A stretch of DNA of 64,000 bases from Kordiimonas aestuarii (GCF_025574465.1 NZ_JAOBPP010000021.1:186001-250000), one strand, 5' to 3'; positions 43,303 to 51,930 are shown, numbered from the stretch's first letter. The notes: generated from the sequence alone by a model not told the origin. Made by a program: numbers and translations.

Positions 43303-43995
43303 ATGTTGGATATTTCTAAACAAAGCTTTCACCCCGCTTTCGACAGTGCTCGAAACACGTGGGTCTTCGACCTTGACAACACTCTCTACCCCGAGGAGTG
43401 CAACCTCTTTGCCCAGATCGACACCAGGATCGGCGAATATGTGCAAACACTGCTGAAGCTTCCGCCCGATCAGGCCCGCAAGATACAGAAGGGCTATTTG
43501 CTCGAGCACGGCACAACCCTCAAGGGGCTGATGGCCAACCACGATGTGGACCCACATCACTATCTGGACCATGTGCACGATATCGACTTTTCGCCAATCA
43601 CAAAGGACACCCGCCTGCGGGCGCTACTGACCCAATTGAAGGGCCGCAAAATCATCTTCACCAACGCAGATCTGCCCTATGCAGAAAAGGTGCTGGACCG
43701 ACTTGGCGTCGCCGACCAGTTTGAGGATATCTTTGATATCCACGCCGCGAAGCTTGATCCCAAGCCAAAGCGGGAAGTGTATGACCAGTTCGTACAGAAA
43801 TATAACATCGACCCCAACCGAGCGGTGATGTTTGAAGACATGGTTCGCAACCTGAAACCGGCCCACGCCCTGGGCATGGCCACCGTCTGGGTGAATACTG
43901 GCAGCGTGTGGGGACAGGCAGACTATGACGCGTCGTTTGTGCATGCGGAAACCGACACTCTCACCAACTGGCTTCACGGTTTTTTAACCCGCTAG
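43303..43995 (+). CDS. HAD-family pyrimidine 5'-nucleotidase
   Basis: 230 residues, subfamily IA. HAD motif I is WVFDLDNTLYP (nucleophile Asp), motif II IIFTNAD, motif III Lys within KLDPKPKREVYD and motif IV MFEDMVRN. The DNTLYPEECNLFAQID segment is typical of the SDT1-like pyrimidine nucleotidases. The chosen start is ATG 43303; a TTG at 43282 is less likely. The place before dapD-dapE is conserved in many alphaproteobacteria. Confidence 0.9.
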   Translation: MLDISKQSFHPAFDSARNTWVFDLDNTLYPEECNLFAQIDTRIGEYVQTLLKLPPDQARKIQKGYLLEHGTTLKGLMANHDVDPHHYLDHVHDIDFSPITKDTRLRALLTQLKGRKIIFTNADLPYAEKVLDRLGVADQFEDIFDIHAAKLDPKPKREVYDQFVQKYNIDPNRAVMFEDMVRNLKPAHALGMATVWVNTGSVWGQADYDASFVHAETDTLTNWLHGFLTR

Positions 43996-44032
43996 GTAAG
44001 GAATTCTAGCGCAGGCAAGGGCGCCCCGCGAT

Positions 44033-44060
44033 TGACTTGAAGCCCTCTGACGCTATTGTT
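44033..44060 (+). promoter_or_regulatory. Candidate sigma-70 promoter for dapD-dapE
   Basis: TTGACT and TATTGT are separated by 16 bases, 44 bases before the dapD start. Read by eye. Confidence 0.45.
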
Positions 44061-44104
44061 CTCGGGATTTTTGTATCCGTTTCCCAACAGCAGGATTTTC
44101 GCCC

Positions 44105-44950
44105 ATGTCTTATGCCGCGCTAGAGACCACCATCAACACTGCCTTCGACAACCGGGATCAGGTCAACGCTGGCACCAAAGGCGAAGTCCGCGACGCGGTG
44201 AATGAAGCCCTCAACCTGCTGGACCGTGGCGCGCTTCGTGTTGCCTCGAAAGACAGCGGCGAATGGGTTGTAAACCAGTGGCTGAAAAAAGCCGTGCTCC
44301 TGTCTTTCCGCCTGAATGACATGGAAATGATTGCCGGCGGCCCGGGAGAAAGCACCCACTGGTGGGACAAAGTCCCCAGCAAGTTCGAAGGCTGGACAGC
44401 AGACAATTTCAAGGATGCAGGTTTCCGCGCCGTACCTGGCGCGGTTGTACGTCGCTCCGCGCACATCGCCAAAGGCGCTGTATTGATGCCGTCTTTTGTA
44501 AACCTTGGCGCTTATGTGGGTGAAGGCACCATGGTTGACACATGGGCGACCGTTGGCTCCTGCGCACAGATTGGCAAAAACGTACACATCTCGGGCGGCA
44601 CAGGCATTGGCGGCGTGCTGGAACCCCTGCAGGCGGGCCCGGTGATCATTGAGGACAACTGCTTCCTTGGGGCACGATCCGAGGTTGCTGAAGGTGTGGT
44701 TGTCGAGGAAGGTGCCGTCATCTCCATGGGTGTTTTTATCGGCGCGTCGACAAAAATTGTCGACCGGGAGACCGGCGAGATTTTCTTGGGCCGCGTTCCG
44801 GCCTATAGTGTGGTGGTGCCCGGCACGCTGCCGGGCAAACCGATGGCCGATGGCAGCGCGGGCCCCGGCCTCGCCTGTGCGGTGATTGTAAAACGCGTTG
44901 ACGAACGGACCCGGTCCAAAACCTCGATCAATGATCTTTTGAGAGACTAG
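44105..44950 (+). CDS. dapD: 2,3,4,5-tetrahydropyridine-2,6-dicarboxylate N-succinyltransferase
   Basis: Transfers succinyl from succinyl-CoA to tetrahydrodipicolinate in the succinylase branch of diaminopimelate synthesis. It has 281 residues. The C-terminal left-handed beta helix is visible as hexapeptide repeats from about residue 118 ([21 protein letters not shown], then [11 protein letters not shown] and [10 protein letters not shown]). Trimeric by family. dapE follows five bases after its stop. Confidence 0.96.
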   Translation: MSYAALETTINTAFDNRDQVNAGTKGEVRDAVNEALNLLDRGALRVASKDSGEWVVNQWLKKAVLLSFRLNDMEMIAGGPGESTHWWDKVPSKFEGWTADNFKDAGFRAVPGAVVRRSAHIAKGAVLMPSFVNLGAYVGEGTMVDTWATVGSCAQIGKNVHISGGTGIGGVLEPLQAGPVIIEDNCFLGARSEVAEGVVVEEGAVISMGVFIGASTKIVDRETGEIFLGRVPAYSVVVPGTLPGKPMADGSAGPGLACAVIVKRVDERTRSKTSINDLLRD

Positions 44951-44955
44951 AAACC

Positions 44956-46101
44956 ATGCTCACGCTCGATCCTGTTAGCCTGTCGCAACATCTGATCCGG
45001 CGTGAAAGCGTCACGCCTGATAGCGGCGACTCGCTTGACTTTCTGGCAGGCGTCCTGACCACCCTTGGCTTCAAATGTCACAAACTGGTGTTTGAGGAAG
45101 AAGGCACAGACCCCGTACCAAACCTCTATGCCCGTTTCGGAAAAAAAGGCCCAAACGTTTGCTTCGCCGGTCATACTGACGTGGTCCCAGTGGGGGCATC
45201 CGAGCTATGGAGCGTGGCGCCGTTTGCAGCCGAAGTACGGGATGGGCAGCTATACGGTCGCGGCGCAGCAGACATGAAATCAGCCATCGCCGCCTTTGTT
45301 GCCGCCACCGAACGCTTCCTTTCCAATCGGACAAAAAAACCCAAAGGATCTATCTCCTTCCTCATCACCGGTGACGAAGAGGGCATAGCTATCAACGGTA
45401 CCCGCAAGGTGCTGGACTGGCTGGACGATCGCGGCGAAAAAATCCACATGTGTATTGTGGGCGAGCCCACGAACCCGACCGAGATGGGCCAGATGATCAA
45501 GATCGGCCGGCGCGGCAGCCTGCATGGTATGCTGACAGTCAAGGGTGCACAGGGTCATGTGGCCTACCCACAACTCGCCAAAAACCCGATCCCGGATCTC
45601 GTGAAGGTGCTTGCCACGCTTGAAGGTCCCCTTGACGCCGGGAACGAACGTTTCCAGCCGTCGAACCTTGAAATCGTCAATGTGCACGTGGGTAACGAAA
45701 GTCACAATGTGATCCCGGCAGCAGCCAGGGCTCGTTTTAATGTGCGCTTTAACAATGAGTTCACGCCTGAAAGCCTGAAGGCGGAACTCAGCCGCCGCAT
45801 GGACAGCGCCGGTGTGGACTATGAGATCGACTGGTGGCTGTCGGGCGATAGTTTTCTCACCAAAGAGGGTGACCTGTCGGACGCGCTCAGCGCAGCGGTC
45901 GAAAAATGCCTTGGTGCCAAGCCTGAACTATCCACCACAGGCGGCACTTCAGACGCACGTTTCATCAAAGACATGTGCCCGGTGGTCGAGTTTGGCCTGG
46001 TGGGCGCAACCATGCACAAAGTGGATGAACATGTCGCCATCGCCGATATTCAAGCGCTGACGGATATCTATGAGGATGTGTTGCACCGGCTAATTGGCTG
46101 A
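44956..46101 (+). CDS. dapE: Succinyl-diaminopimelate desuccinylase
   Basis: An M20 zinc peptidase family enzyme that releases LL-diaminopimelate and succinate. It has 381 residues. Metal ligands are in FAGHTDVVPVG, GRGAADMKSAIAAF, ITGDEEG (catalytic Glu pair) and the late HKVDEHV; the GTSDARF segment is also diagnostic. The dimerisation domain lies at about residues 180-290. Co-transcribed with dapD; lysA acts later in the pathway. Confidence 0.96.
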   Translation: MLTLDPVSLSQHLIRRESVTPDSGDSLDFLAGVLTTLGFKCHKLVFEEEGTDPVPNLYARFGKKGPNVCFAGHTDVVPVGASELWSVAPFAAEVRDGQLYGRGAADMKSAIAAFVAATERFLSNRTKKPKGSISFLITGDEEGIAINGTRKVLDWLDDRGEKIHMCIVGEPTNPTEMGQMIKIGRRGSLHGMLTVKGAQGHVAYPQLAKNPIPDLVKVLATLEGPLDAGNERFQPSNLEIVNVHVGNESHNVIPAAARARFNVRFNNEFTPESLKAELSRRMDSAGVDYEIDWWLSGDSFLTKEGDLSDALSAAVEKCLGAKPELSTTGGTSDARFIKDMCPVVEFGLVGATMHKVDEHVAIADIQALTDIYEDVLHRLIG

Positions 46102-46138
46102 TGTGTTGGTCGCAAACCTGACCTAAATTATTTCTAGT

Positions 46139-46166
46139 TTTACGCGCACAAGCCGCCTCCTATTAT
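46139..46166 (+). promoter_or_regulatory. Candidate promoter of the 6S RNA gene
   Basis: TTTACG and TATTAT are 16 bases apart, just upstream of the predicted RNA start near 46172. Confidence 0.4.
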
Positions 46167-46169
46167 CAG

Positions 46170-46322
46170 GCCATGGTTTGCAGCGACATGTGCTGTGGCT
46201 TGGGGGACAAAACCCCGCCGTCCCAACGGTTCTGCCCCAGGGGCTCCCGGCCAAGTTGCACAATAAATTCCTGCAGACCTGCTCCCCTGAGCCCCAATGC
46301 CCTACATTACGGGTGCTCAAAA
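46170..46322 (+). ncRNA. ssrS: Probable 6S RNA (SsrS), alphaproteobacterial type
   Basis: This 225-bp space after dapE has no ORF but clear RNA structure. The arms TGTGC-x5-CTTGG and CCAAG-TT-GCACA pair; inside them are CCGT/ACGG and GCCCC/GGGGC hairpins, and outside, TTTGCAG (46177-46183) pairs with CTGCAGA across a bubble that includes AATAAATTCCTG. The runs GACAAAACCCC and CGGTTCTGCCCCAGGGGCT resemble conserved blocks I know from alphaproteobacterial 6S RNAs. 6S RNA mimics an open promoter and binds RNA polymerase with sigma-70. Ends are approximate. A covariance-model search against Rfam RF00013 would settle it. Confidence 0.68.
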
Positions 46323-46325
46323 GCT

Positions 46326-46360
46326 AAAGGGGTCTGCGCCTCCCGCAGACCCCTTTTTTT
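46326..46360 (+). terminator. Strong rho-independent terminator after the 6S RNA
   Basis: Thirteen-base arms (AAAGGGGTCTGCG with CGCAGACCCCTTT) around a five-base loop, then a run of seven or more T. A-T ends may let it serve the convergent GFA gene too. Confidence 0.92.
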
Positions 46361-46383
46361 GTTCTTGAAAATCAGCCTGTTAT

Positions 46384-46773
46384 CTATTCTTCACCGCGCA
46401 GGTTTGCGATATTGGCTTCCCAGTTAGCGCCATCAAATTCACCAATGATCAACGTGCTGACCGTGGCCATGTCAATGCAATTGGTGTTGACCGACCAACC
46501 GTCCGGGTGGCTGCGCGGGACATAAAAAGCCTTCACACCACATGTTTTGCAAAACATGTGTATTGCCGTGTCGGTGTTGAACGTGTACTCTGCCAGATTG
46601 TCCGCGCCCTTGGTGACACGGAACTCATCTTTTGAGGCAAAATAATGCACAAAGCCTGTCATGCTGCAGATACTGCAGTTGCAGCTTTTGGCTTCCAGAT
46701 CAGGGCGCGCGTCCAGCTCGAACCTGACATTTCCACAGTGGCAGCCGCCCTTATGGGTTACTTTATCTGTCAT
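46384..46773 (-). CDS. GFA family protein (glutathione-dependent formaldehyde-activating enzyme-like)
   Basis: 129 residues with the zinc-binding cysteine pattern of the GFA/CENP-V fold: GGCHCGNVRFE, SCNCSICSMTG and FCKTCGVKAFY. The family name comes from one enzyme; most members have no proven activity. The start ATG 46773 lies 11 bases inside the end of the upstream DUF4286 gene, which implies coupling. The open frame extends further upstream but without family similarity. Confidence 0.88.
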   Translation of the reverse strand: MTDKVTHKGGCHCGNVRFELDARPDLEAKSCNCSICSMTGFVHYFASKDEFRVTKGADNLAEYTFNTDTAIHMFCKTCGVKAFYVPRSHPDGWSVNTNCIDMATVSTLIIGEFDGANWEANIANLRGEE

Positions 46774-47086
46774 GTGTTTCAACCACTTTGCCGATAATGC
46801 GCTCGACCCGGAACAGGCCATCAAATTGTTTGTAAACAGGCGCGAAGGAATGAAAGAGACCACTATTCTGATAGGTCTCAAGCGCTGCTCGGCTTTTGAA
46901 ACCATAAAGCGCCAGGAAACCAACCCAGCCGTCAGGTGCTTTTTCTTCAAGCTCCGTCAACTTGGCCCATGTCACACCGGGGGCGGATGCTACCTCGGCC
47001 ACATGTCCCCCCTTAAGCCAATCGATATAAGACGCGCCACCTTCGGGGTCGACCCAGACTTTAACGCCATATAACACCTCGGCCAT
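46763..47086 (-). CDS. DUF4286 family protein
   Basis: 107 residues, small alpha-beta protein. LYGVKVWVDPEGGASYIDWLKGGHVAEVASAPGVT and GLFHSFAPVYKQFDGLFRVERII fit the DUF4286 ferredoxin-like layout. Function unknown. Its ATG overlaps the recR stop by one base (TGATG) and its end overlaps the GFA gene, so recR, this gene and GFA read as a coupled string. Confidence 0.75.
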   Translation of the reverse strand: MAEVLYGVKVWVDPEGGASYIDWLKGGHVAEVASAPGVTWAKLTELEEKAPDGWVGFLALYGFKSRAALETYQNSGLFHSFAPVYKQFDGLFRVERIIGKVVETHDR

Positions 47087-47691
47087 CAGCTGACGGCCCC
47101 GCGCGCCTTGAGTGCGGCTGCAAGCGTACCGTCATCAAGGTAATCAAGTTCACCGCCCACGGGCACACCATGCGCAAGCGCAGTAACCTTCACACCGTGC
47201 TGCACAAGACGTTCTGCCAGATAATGGCTGGTGGTCTGCCCGTCCACCGTGGCGTTAAGGGCGAGGATAATTTCCTTCACCTCGCCGGTCGCCGCGCGCT
47301 CGAGAAGCGGGGCGATGTTCAGTTCATCCGGCCCGATACCATCAAGGGCGGAAAGGGTTCCGCCCAGCACGTGGTATAACCCGCGATAGGTTTCCGACCG
47401 GTCAAGCGCCCATAAGTCGGCAACATCCTCAACCACGCACACCGTCGTACGGTCGCGGCGGCCATCCTCACACACATGGCACGGGTCGCTTGTGTCGATA
47501 TTGCCGCATGTGCCGCAAATAACAACCTTCTCCGCCACATGCTCCAGTGCCCTGGCAAGCGGCACCATCACGCTGTCGCGTTTCTTGAGCAGTTGCAGCG
47601 CCGAACGCCGGGCGGACCGTGGCCCCAGCCCCGGCAGCTTTGCCAGAAGCTGGATTAGTGTGTCAATTTCACTGCCGTGACTGCGGGGCAT
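47086..47691 (-). CDS. recR: Recombination protein RecR
   Basis: 201 residues. RecR works with RecO (and RecF) to load RecA on gapped DNA. Visible: helix-hairpin-helix [20 protein letters not shown], the C4 zinc finger [19 protein letters not shown] and the Toprim domain [16 protein letters not shown]. The C-terminus [18 protein letters not shown] is typical. Part of the conserved dnaX-ybaB-recR cluster, here with two small genes inserted. Confidence 0.96.
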   Translation of the reverse strand: MPRSHGSEIDTLIQLLAKLPGLGPRSARRSALQLLKKRDSVMVPLARALEHVAEKVVICGTCGNIDTSDPCHVCEDGRRDRTTVCVVEDVADLWALDRSETYRGLYHVLGGTLSALDGIGPDELNIAPLLERAATGEVKEIILALNATVDGQTTSHYLAERLVQHGVKVTALAHGVPVGGELDYLDDGTLAAALKARGAVS

Positions 47692-47694
47692 GGC

Positions 47695-48171
47695 TTAACC
47701 TTCCGTCCCTTGCTGTAATTTCTTCAGGCGATTGGTTGCCCCTACCCCCAGAAAAAGCACAATGGCGACATAGTAAAAGAAGGATACGATCGCGATAGAG
47801 AAGGCCCAGGCGTCAAGCTGCATGCTTTGAAGTGCGGACCAAAAGCCCTGCCGCTCCTCTTCGCTGAGGAACAACAGCGTCACAAGGGCTGTATTGAGCG
47901 TCGACAAAAGGTGCGACACCAACAGGCAAAAAAGCCCCAGCTTCCACTTCTCCGCGCCGGCAAACTCCCGCCCGTTATCATCCGCGAAGCGCACGCCGGT
48001 TATAATGGCGGCAATGACAAGGATCACGATGTTACCCAGATGGCCAAAGCCAATGCCCAGGCCGAAGCTGACCCCGGTCAACGCCAGCAAGGCACACATG
48101 TACCAGATGGTAAAAGCGACGAGGTATGACCGCAGTTCCACTGGTTTGCTTTCTGTTGCTTGTTCGCTCAT
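47695..48171 (-). CDS. Four-TM membrane protein of unknown function
   Basis: 158 residues with four predicted TM helices (about residues 15-38, 44-62, 78-104 and 122-145), short cytosolic ends and a charged central loop (RFADDNGREFAGAEKW). The A-x-x-I-W-Y start and the G-x-x-F-x-x-x-x-G-R loop resemble the ABZJ_00895-type family; the match is tentative. Encoded between the GIY-YIG gene and recR, with three bases to recR. Confidence 0.7.
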   Translation of the reverse strand: MSEQATESKPVELRSYLVAFTIWYMCALLALTGVSFGLGIGFGHLGNIVILVIAAIITGVRFADDNGREFAGAEKWKLGLFCLLVSHLLSTLNTALVTLLFLSEEERQGFWSALQSMQLDAWAFSIAIVSFFYYVAIVLFLGVGATNRLKKLQQGTEG

Positions 48172-48187
48172 CCAACCCTGCCTGCTA

Positions 48188-48460
48188 TCATGACGTGCCC
48201 AAATGGGTATCCATCAACTTTTTGCGGAATTTCCGGTCGCGTTTCAAGTGCCACTCGCGGCTCATGGCCTCGCCGCGGGTTTTAAATTCTTCAGTGTGGA
48301 GGATAACCCACATCCGCCCGCGGGTGGATTTGGCGCCGGTGCCCGCATTATGGGCCGCGAGGCGTTTTTCAACATCTGTCGTCCAGCCCACATAGGTACG
48401 CGCTACTTCTCCCGACACACTGCCGAGGACGTAAACGAAACAGGGATAATCGAACTCCAT
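48188..48460 (-). CDS. GIY-YIG nuclease family protein (UPF0213/YhbQ-like)
   Basis: 90 residues, a single GIY-YIG domain. FVYVLGS and TYVGWTTDVEKRLAAHNAG give the paired Tyr and the conserved Arg; GAKSTRGRMWVI and the Glu of REWHLKRDRKFRKKL complete the layout. In this group the first motif is V-Y-V and the second Y-V-G. Stand-alone members are structure-selective nucleases or have no known role. Between ybaB and the membrane protein gene. Confidence 0.87.
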   Translation of the reverse strand: MEFDYPCFVYVLGSVSGEVARTYVGWTTDVEKRLAAHNAGTGAKSTRGRMWVILHTEEFKTRGEAMSREWHLKRDRKFRKKLMDTHLGTS

Positions 48461-48466
48461 TGCCCC

Positions 48467-48790
48467 TTAAAACGGCATCTTGAAGCCGGGCGGCAGGTCC
48501 AGACCTCCGGTGAGATCCTTCATGCGGTCCTGCATGGCGTCCGCTGCCTTGACGCGCGCCTGTGCGTGGGCTGCGATGATAAGATCTTCCACCACATCTT
48601 TTTCCTCACTTGAAAACAGGCTTGGGTCGATGCTCACCGCCTTCATGTCACCCTTGGCGGTCAATACCACCTTCACCATACCCGCGCCTGCCGTACCTTC
48701 CACCTCTACATGGTCAAGCTCGGCCTGCATATCGCCCATTTTGGACTGCATTTCCTGCGCTTTTTTCAGCATTTCAGAAAGGTTTTTCAT
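48467..48790 (-). CDS. ybaB: YbaB/EbfC family nucleoid-associated protein
   Basis: 107 residues. MLKKAQEMQSKMGDMQAEL is the diagnostic N-terminal helix, followed by VEGTAGAGMVKVVLTAKGDMKAVSIDPSLF; dimers bind DNA and, in Borrelia and E. coli, affect expression. It directly follows dnaX on the reverse strand, the usual dnaX-ybaB-recR order. Confidence 0.96.
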   Translation of the reverse strand: MKNLSEMLKKAQEMQSKMGDMQAELDHVEVEGTAGAGMVKVVLTAKGDMKAVSIDPSLFSSEEKDVVEDLIIAAHAQARVKAADAMQDRMKDLTGGLDLPPGFKMPF

Positions 48791-48808
48791 ATCAATTTCA
48801 CTCCAGAC

Positions 48809-50602
48809 CTAAAAATCAAATTCTGACGGGTCACCCATATCGTCATCGAAGGACACACCTTCAAGCGCATCATCAACAAGCGCGAGGTCTTCATCTTCGG
48901 CACGGCTGTCACGCACGTGAATAAGCTGTGCATCCGGGAAAGACGCCAGAAGCGCTTTCACAATGGGTTCCGCCAGTGCTTCGTCCTTGCGCTGTTTATC
49001 ACGCGCAATTTCCTTGGTGCGGATGGTATCCTCACCTTCAGCTTCCCGTGTGATGGTGATCTGCCACTCCACCCCGGTCCACAGCTTGAGGCAGGATTTT
49101 AACCGCATCATGAAGTCAGGCGGTATCTGCCGAAGGGTGCGGATGGTAATAGCCCCAGGCTTATAATTTACCAGTCGCACATGGTCCTTCAGGATCACGG
49201 CCAAGGTGGGTTCCTTCTCGGCGTTAAAAAGCGCGACAAGCTTTTCAAAATCCACCGGCATAGGGTAAAGCGCATGGTCACCGTTTTGCGCATCATCGTT
49301 CTTGAAGGCCAGGACCTGCGCGCTGTGTGATGCCGTCGGGCCCTGCCCGCCTGATGCCTGCGGTGCCTGCTGAGTTGCCATGGCGTGCACGTTGCCGCCA
49401 CCGCCTGCCGGTACCGGGCCTGTCATCGGCGCACCCCCGCTGCCGCCTGCCTGCACCTGTTTGACAAGGTCGGCGGGGCTGGGCAGGTTGGCCGCATAAC
49501 ACAGGCGGATCAGTACCATTTCGGCCGCGGCAATAGGGCTGGGGGCGGTTTTCACTTCACCAAGGCCTTTGAGCAGCATCTGCCACGCCCGCGTAAGATG
49601 CGGCATACCAAGGCTTTCCGCCATTTGGCCACCTTGCGTTCGCTCGGCCTCTGACACCAGCGTATCGGTGCCGGTATCAGGCGTAACCTTGAGGCGCGTC
49701 AGCCAGTGGGTGACCTCAAGAAGGTCATTCAGCACCACCGCCGGGTCCGCGCCTGCGTCATATTGCCTGCGAAGCGTGGCAAGTGCCGTGGCCACATCAC
49801 CCTTCATCAGTTGTTCGAACAGGTCCAGCACCAGCGCACGGTCAGCAAGGCCCAGCATGTCACGTACCTGACCCTCGGTTATTTCGCCTGCACCATGTGC
49901 AATGGCCTGGTCAAGCAGTGACAGGCTGTCCCGGACCGAGCCTTCGGCGGCCCGGGCGATCAACTTCAACGCGCCGTCCTCGGCCTTGCAGCCCTCCTGG
50001 TCAATCAGTTTGGCAAGGTGGGCAATCAGCACATCGGCTTCCACGCGCTTGAGGTCAAAGCGTTGGCAGCGCGACAGGACCGTGACCGGCAGTTTCCTGA
50101 TCTCGGTCGTGGCGAAGATGAACTTCACATGTTCGGGCGGTTCCTCGAGCGTCTTGAGAAGCGCATTGAAGGCGTTCTTAGACAGCATGTGTACTTCATC
50201 GATGATGTAAATCTTGTAGCGCGCGGACACCGGCGCGTAACGCACACTTTCGATAATCTCGCGGATATCGTCCACACCGGTACGCGAGGCGGCGTCCATC
50301 TCCAGCACATCAACATGGCGGCTTTCCGCAATCGCCTTGCAGTTATCACATGCACCGCACGGGCTAATGGATGGCCCATCATGCACAGTGCAATTGAGCG
50401 CCTTGGCAATGATGCGCGCCGTCGTGGTTTTGCCCACACCCCGGACGCCTGTCAGCACAAAAGCATGCGCCAGGCGGCCGCTGTCGATCGCGTTAGAGAG
50501 CGTGCGCACCATGGCGCCCTGACCGATCAGGCTGTCGAAATCCGATGGGCGGTATTTACGGGCAAGCACCCTGTAGTTTTGTGATTGTGCCTTGTCGCTC
50601 AT
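48809..50602 (-). CDS. dnaX: DNA polymerase III subunit gamma/tau
   Basis: About 597 residues, clamp-loader ATPase. YRVLARKYRPSDFDSLIGQ starts the protein; Walker A is LTGVRGVGKTTTARI, the zinc motif CGACDNCKAI, Walker B/DEAD-like YIIDEVHMLS and sensor ATTEIRKLP. The tau-like C-terminal region (from about residue 375) starts with a Gly/Ala-rich linker (GGSGGAPMTGPVPAGGGG) and ends in an acidic tail. No obvious A-rich frameshift site was found, so gamma may not be made by frameshifting. Start ATG 50602; a longer frame upstream lacks similarity. Confidence 0.95.
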   Translation of the reverse strand: MSDKAQSQNYRVLARKYRPSDFDSLIGQGAMVRTLSNAIDSGRLAHAFVLTGVRGVGKTTTARIIAKALNCTVHDGPSISPCGACDNCKAIAESRHVDVLEMDAASRTGVDDIREIIESVRYAPVSARYKIYIIDEVHMLSKNAFNALLKTLEEPPEHVKFIFATTEIRKLPVTVLSRCQRFDLKRVEADVLIAHLAKLIDQEGCKAEDGALKLIARAAEGSVRDSLSLLDQAIAHGAGEITEGQVRDMLGLADRALVLDLFEQLMKGDVATALATLRRQYDAGADPAVVLNDLLEVTHWLTRLKVTPDTGTDTLVSEAERTQGGQMAESLGMPHLTRAWQMLLKGLGEVKTAPSPIAAAEMVLIRLCYAANLPSPADLVKQVQAGGSGGAPMTGPVPAGGGGNVHAMATQQAPQASGGQGPTASHSAQVLAFKNDDAQNGDHALYPMPVDFEKLVALFNAEKEPTLAVILKDHVRLVNYKPGAITIRTLRQIPPDFMMRLKSCLKLWTGVEWQITITREAEGEDTIRTKEIARDKQRKDEALAEPIVKALLASFPDAQLIHVRDSRAEDEDLALVDDALEGVSFDDDMGDPSEFDF

Positions 50603-50759
50603 GCGCGGTTTTATCCCCCGTGACTGGTGAAGATCATGACTAGCAGGAATGGCCCGGTGGGGGAAGAGGCTGGGTCGCTGAAAATGCACCAAATGCCAAC
50701 GACAGCACATCTGTCACACAGCGGTTGTACGCGTGCGGCAAAAGGACTGACGATGTTGG

Positions 50760-50858
50760 TAGGGTGGGAGGGCCTGCACGACCCATGCACAACTCGTTAC
50801 GGCTGCTTCCTTTCGGACCTGACCGGGTTGGCGAGCGGAATGTCCGCCGGCTCTCCCG
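50760..50858 (-). ncRNA. ffs: Signal recognition particle RNA, 4.5S type
   Basis: On the reverse strand the conserved Ffh-binding core GGTCAGGTCCGGAAGGAAGC is present exactly (about 50801-50825), and the ends GGGAGAGCC and GGCCCTCCC pair to close a single long hairpin of about 99 nt. It binds Ffh for co-translational targeting. It lies upstream of dnaX, the usual alphaproteobacterial site. Ends are approximate. Confidence 0.95.
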
Positions 50859-50864
50859 GGGGTG

Positions 50865-50893
50865 TATATGGCGATTCTTGGCTGCACTTGCAA
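50865..50893 (-). promoter_or_regulatory. Promoter of the 4.5S RNA gene
   Basis: On the reverse strand TTGCAA and CATATA are spaced by exactly 17 bases, and CATATA ends seven bases before the predicted RNA start. Confidence 0.6.
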
Positions 50894-50943
50894 GGGGAAT
50901 ATGTCCGCCCTAGCTTATAGCGCATGGAATAAGGGAGCTCTTT

Positions 50944-51867
50944 GTGGCCTCAAGCAATATAACAACAGCATTTTCCGGCAATCCACTGGACCGGGCCGAC
51001 CTCCTGCGCGGCAATAACACTATTCTCACTGAATGGGCCGACCGCGACGACGCCCGATTCGTTTTGTTCGCTGGCGACAAGGTCTTGACCGACGACTTTG
51101 GTGACATTCTATGGCTTACCGCCTCCAAATGCCGTTTCCTGCCGCTTGGTACAAGGATATTTCTTGGCCTTGATGGCGACGCACCCCGCTATGCCGCAAG
51201 CCTTGAGGGCACGGACGACGAGTTTGGCGGCATGTTTGCACCCGCCAAGTTTCGCGAGGGGCGCGCGGTAGCGCTCAAACTGGGGCATGCACACCCGACC
51301 CTCGGCATTGTTGCTCAAGCAAAGTCAATGCTATCGTGGCACAAAAGCCACCGGTTTTGTGCCAAATGCGGGGAAGAGACCGAACTGGTGAAAGCAGGGT
51401 ATGAGCGGAAATGCCCGGCGTGTGAGGCCAGCCACTTCCCGCGCACCGACCCGGTGGTCATCATGCTGGCTTTCCCTGAAGGCTCAAATGACGAAAAGGC
51501 GCTTCTGGGACGCGGGCATCACCTGCCAACCGGCTTCTATTCGGCACTCGCCGGCTTTATGGAACCCGGCGAAACAATCGAGGAAGCCGTAGCCCGCGAA
51601 CTGGAAGAGGAAGCGGGCCTCAGGACAACGCGTGTGGAATATAAGGCCAGCCAGCCGTGGCCATGGCCGTCAACCCTCATGATCGGCTGTTTCGCGTGGG
51701 TGGACGGGGAAGAGATTACCATCGACGAAACCGAAATTGATGATGCCCGCTGGGTTACAAAAGACGAGGCGCGCCGGGCGCTGAAGGACGAGATGCCGGA
51801 CTTCTTCCTGCCGCCGTTCGTCGCGATTGCCCGAGACCTGATAGACGACTGGCTGAAAGACGCCTGA
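50944..51867 (+). CDS. nudC: NADH pyrophosphatase NudC (Nudix hydrolase)
   Basis: 307 residues. An N-terminal NUDIX-like domain is followed by a zinc ribbon (FCAKCGEE ... KCPACEASHFPRTDP), a complete Nudix box starting at GFMEPGETIEEAVARELEEE, and the NudC hallmark SQPWPWPSTLM. Such enzymes hydrolyse NADH/NAD+ and can remove NAD caps from RNA. The start is GTG 50944 with AAGGGAG upstream. The neighbour on the other strand is the 4.5S RNA gene. Confidence 0.94.
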   Translation: MASSNITTAFSGNPLDRADLLRGNNTILTEWADRDDARFVLFAGDKVLTDDFGDILWLTASKCRFLPLGTRIFLGLDGDAPRYAASLEGTDDEFGGMFAPAKFREGRAVALKLGHAHPTLGIVAQAKSMLSWHKSHRFCAKCGEETELVKAGYERKCPACEASHFPRTDPVVIMLAFPEGSNDEKALLGRGHHLPTGFYSALAGFMEPGETIEEAVARELEEEAGLRTTRVEYKASQPWPWPSTLMIGCFAWVDGEEITIDETEIDDARWVTKDEARRALKDEMPDFFLPPFVAIARDLIDDWLKDA

Positions 51868-51897
51868 TCCAGCCAATCCGATGTTTCGTAAAAGATT

Positions 51898-51930
51898 TTG
51901 CACCTGCAACAGTAGCTACTGCAGGTGCAA
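51898..51930. promoter_or_regulatory. Long inverted repeat downstream of nudC
   Basis: TTGCACCTGCA and TGCAGGTGCAA are perfect 11-base arms with an 11-base spacer that itself contains the palindrome GTAGCTAC. No T-run follows, so it is not a standard terminator. The rest of the 220-bp space up to the PAS gene is AT-rich with no gene seen. Confidence 0.55.

Noticed and set aside
48809..50602. Programmed frameshift in dnaX
   Set aside because: No A-rich slippery heptamer followed by a stem was seen; the full-length frame explains the product.
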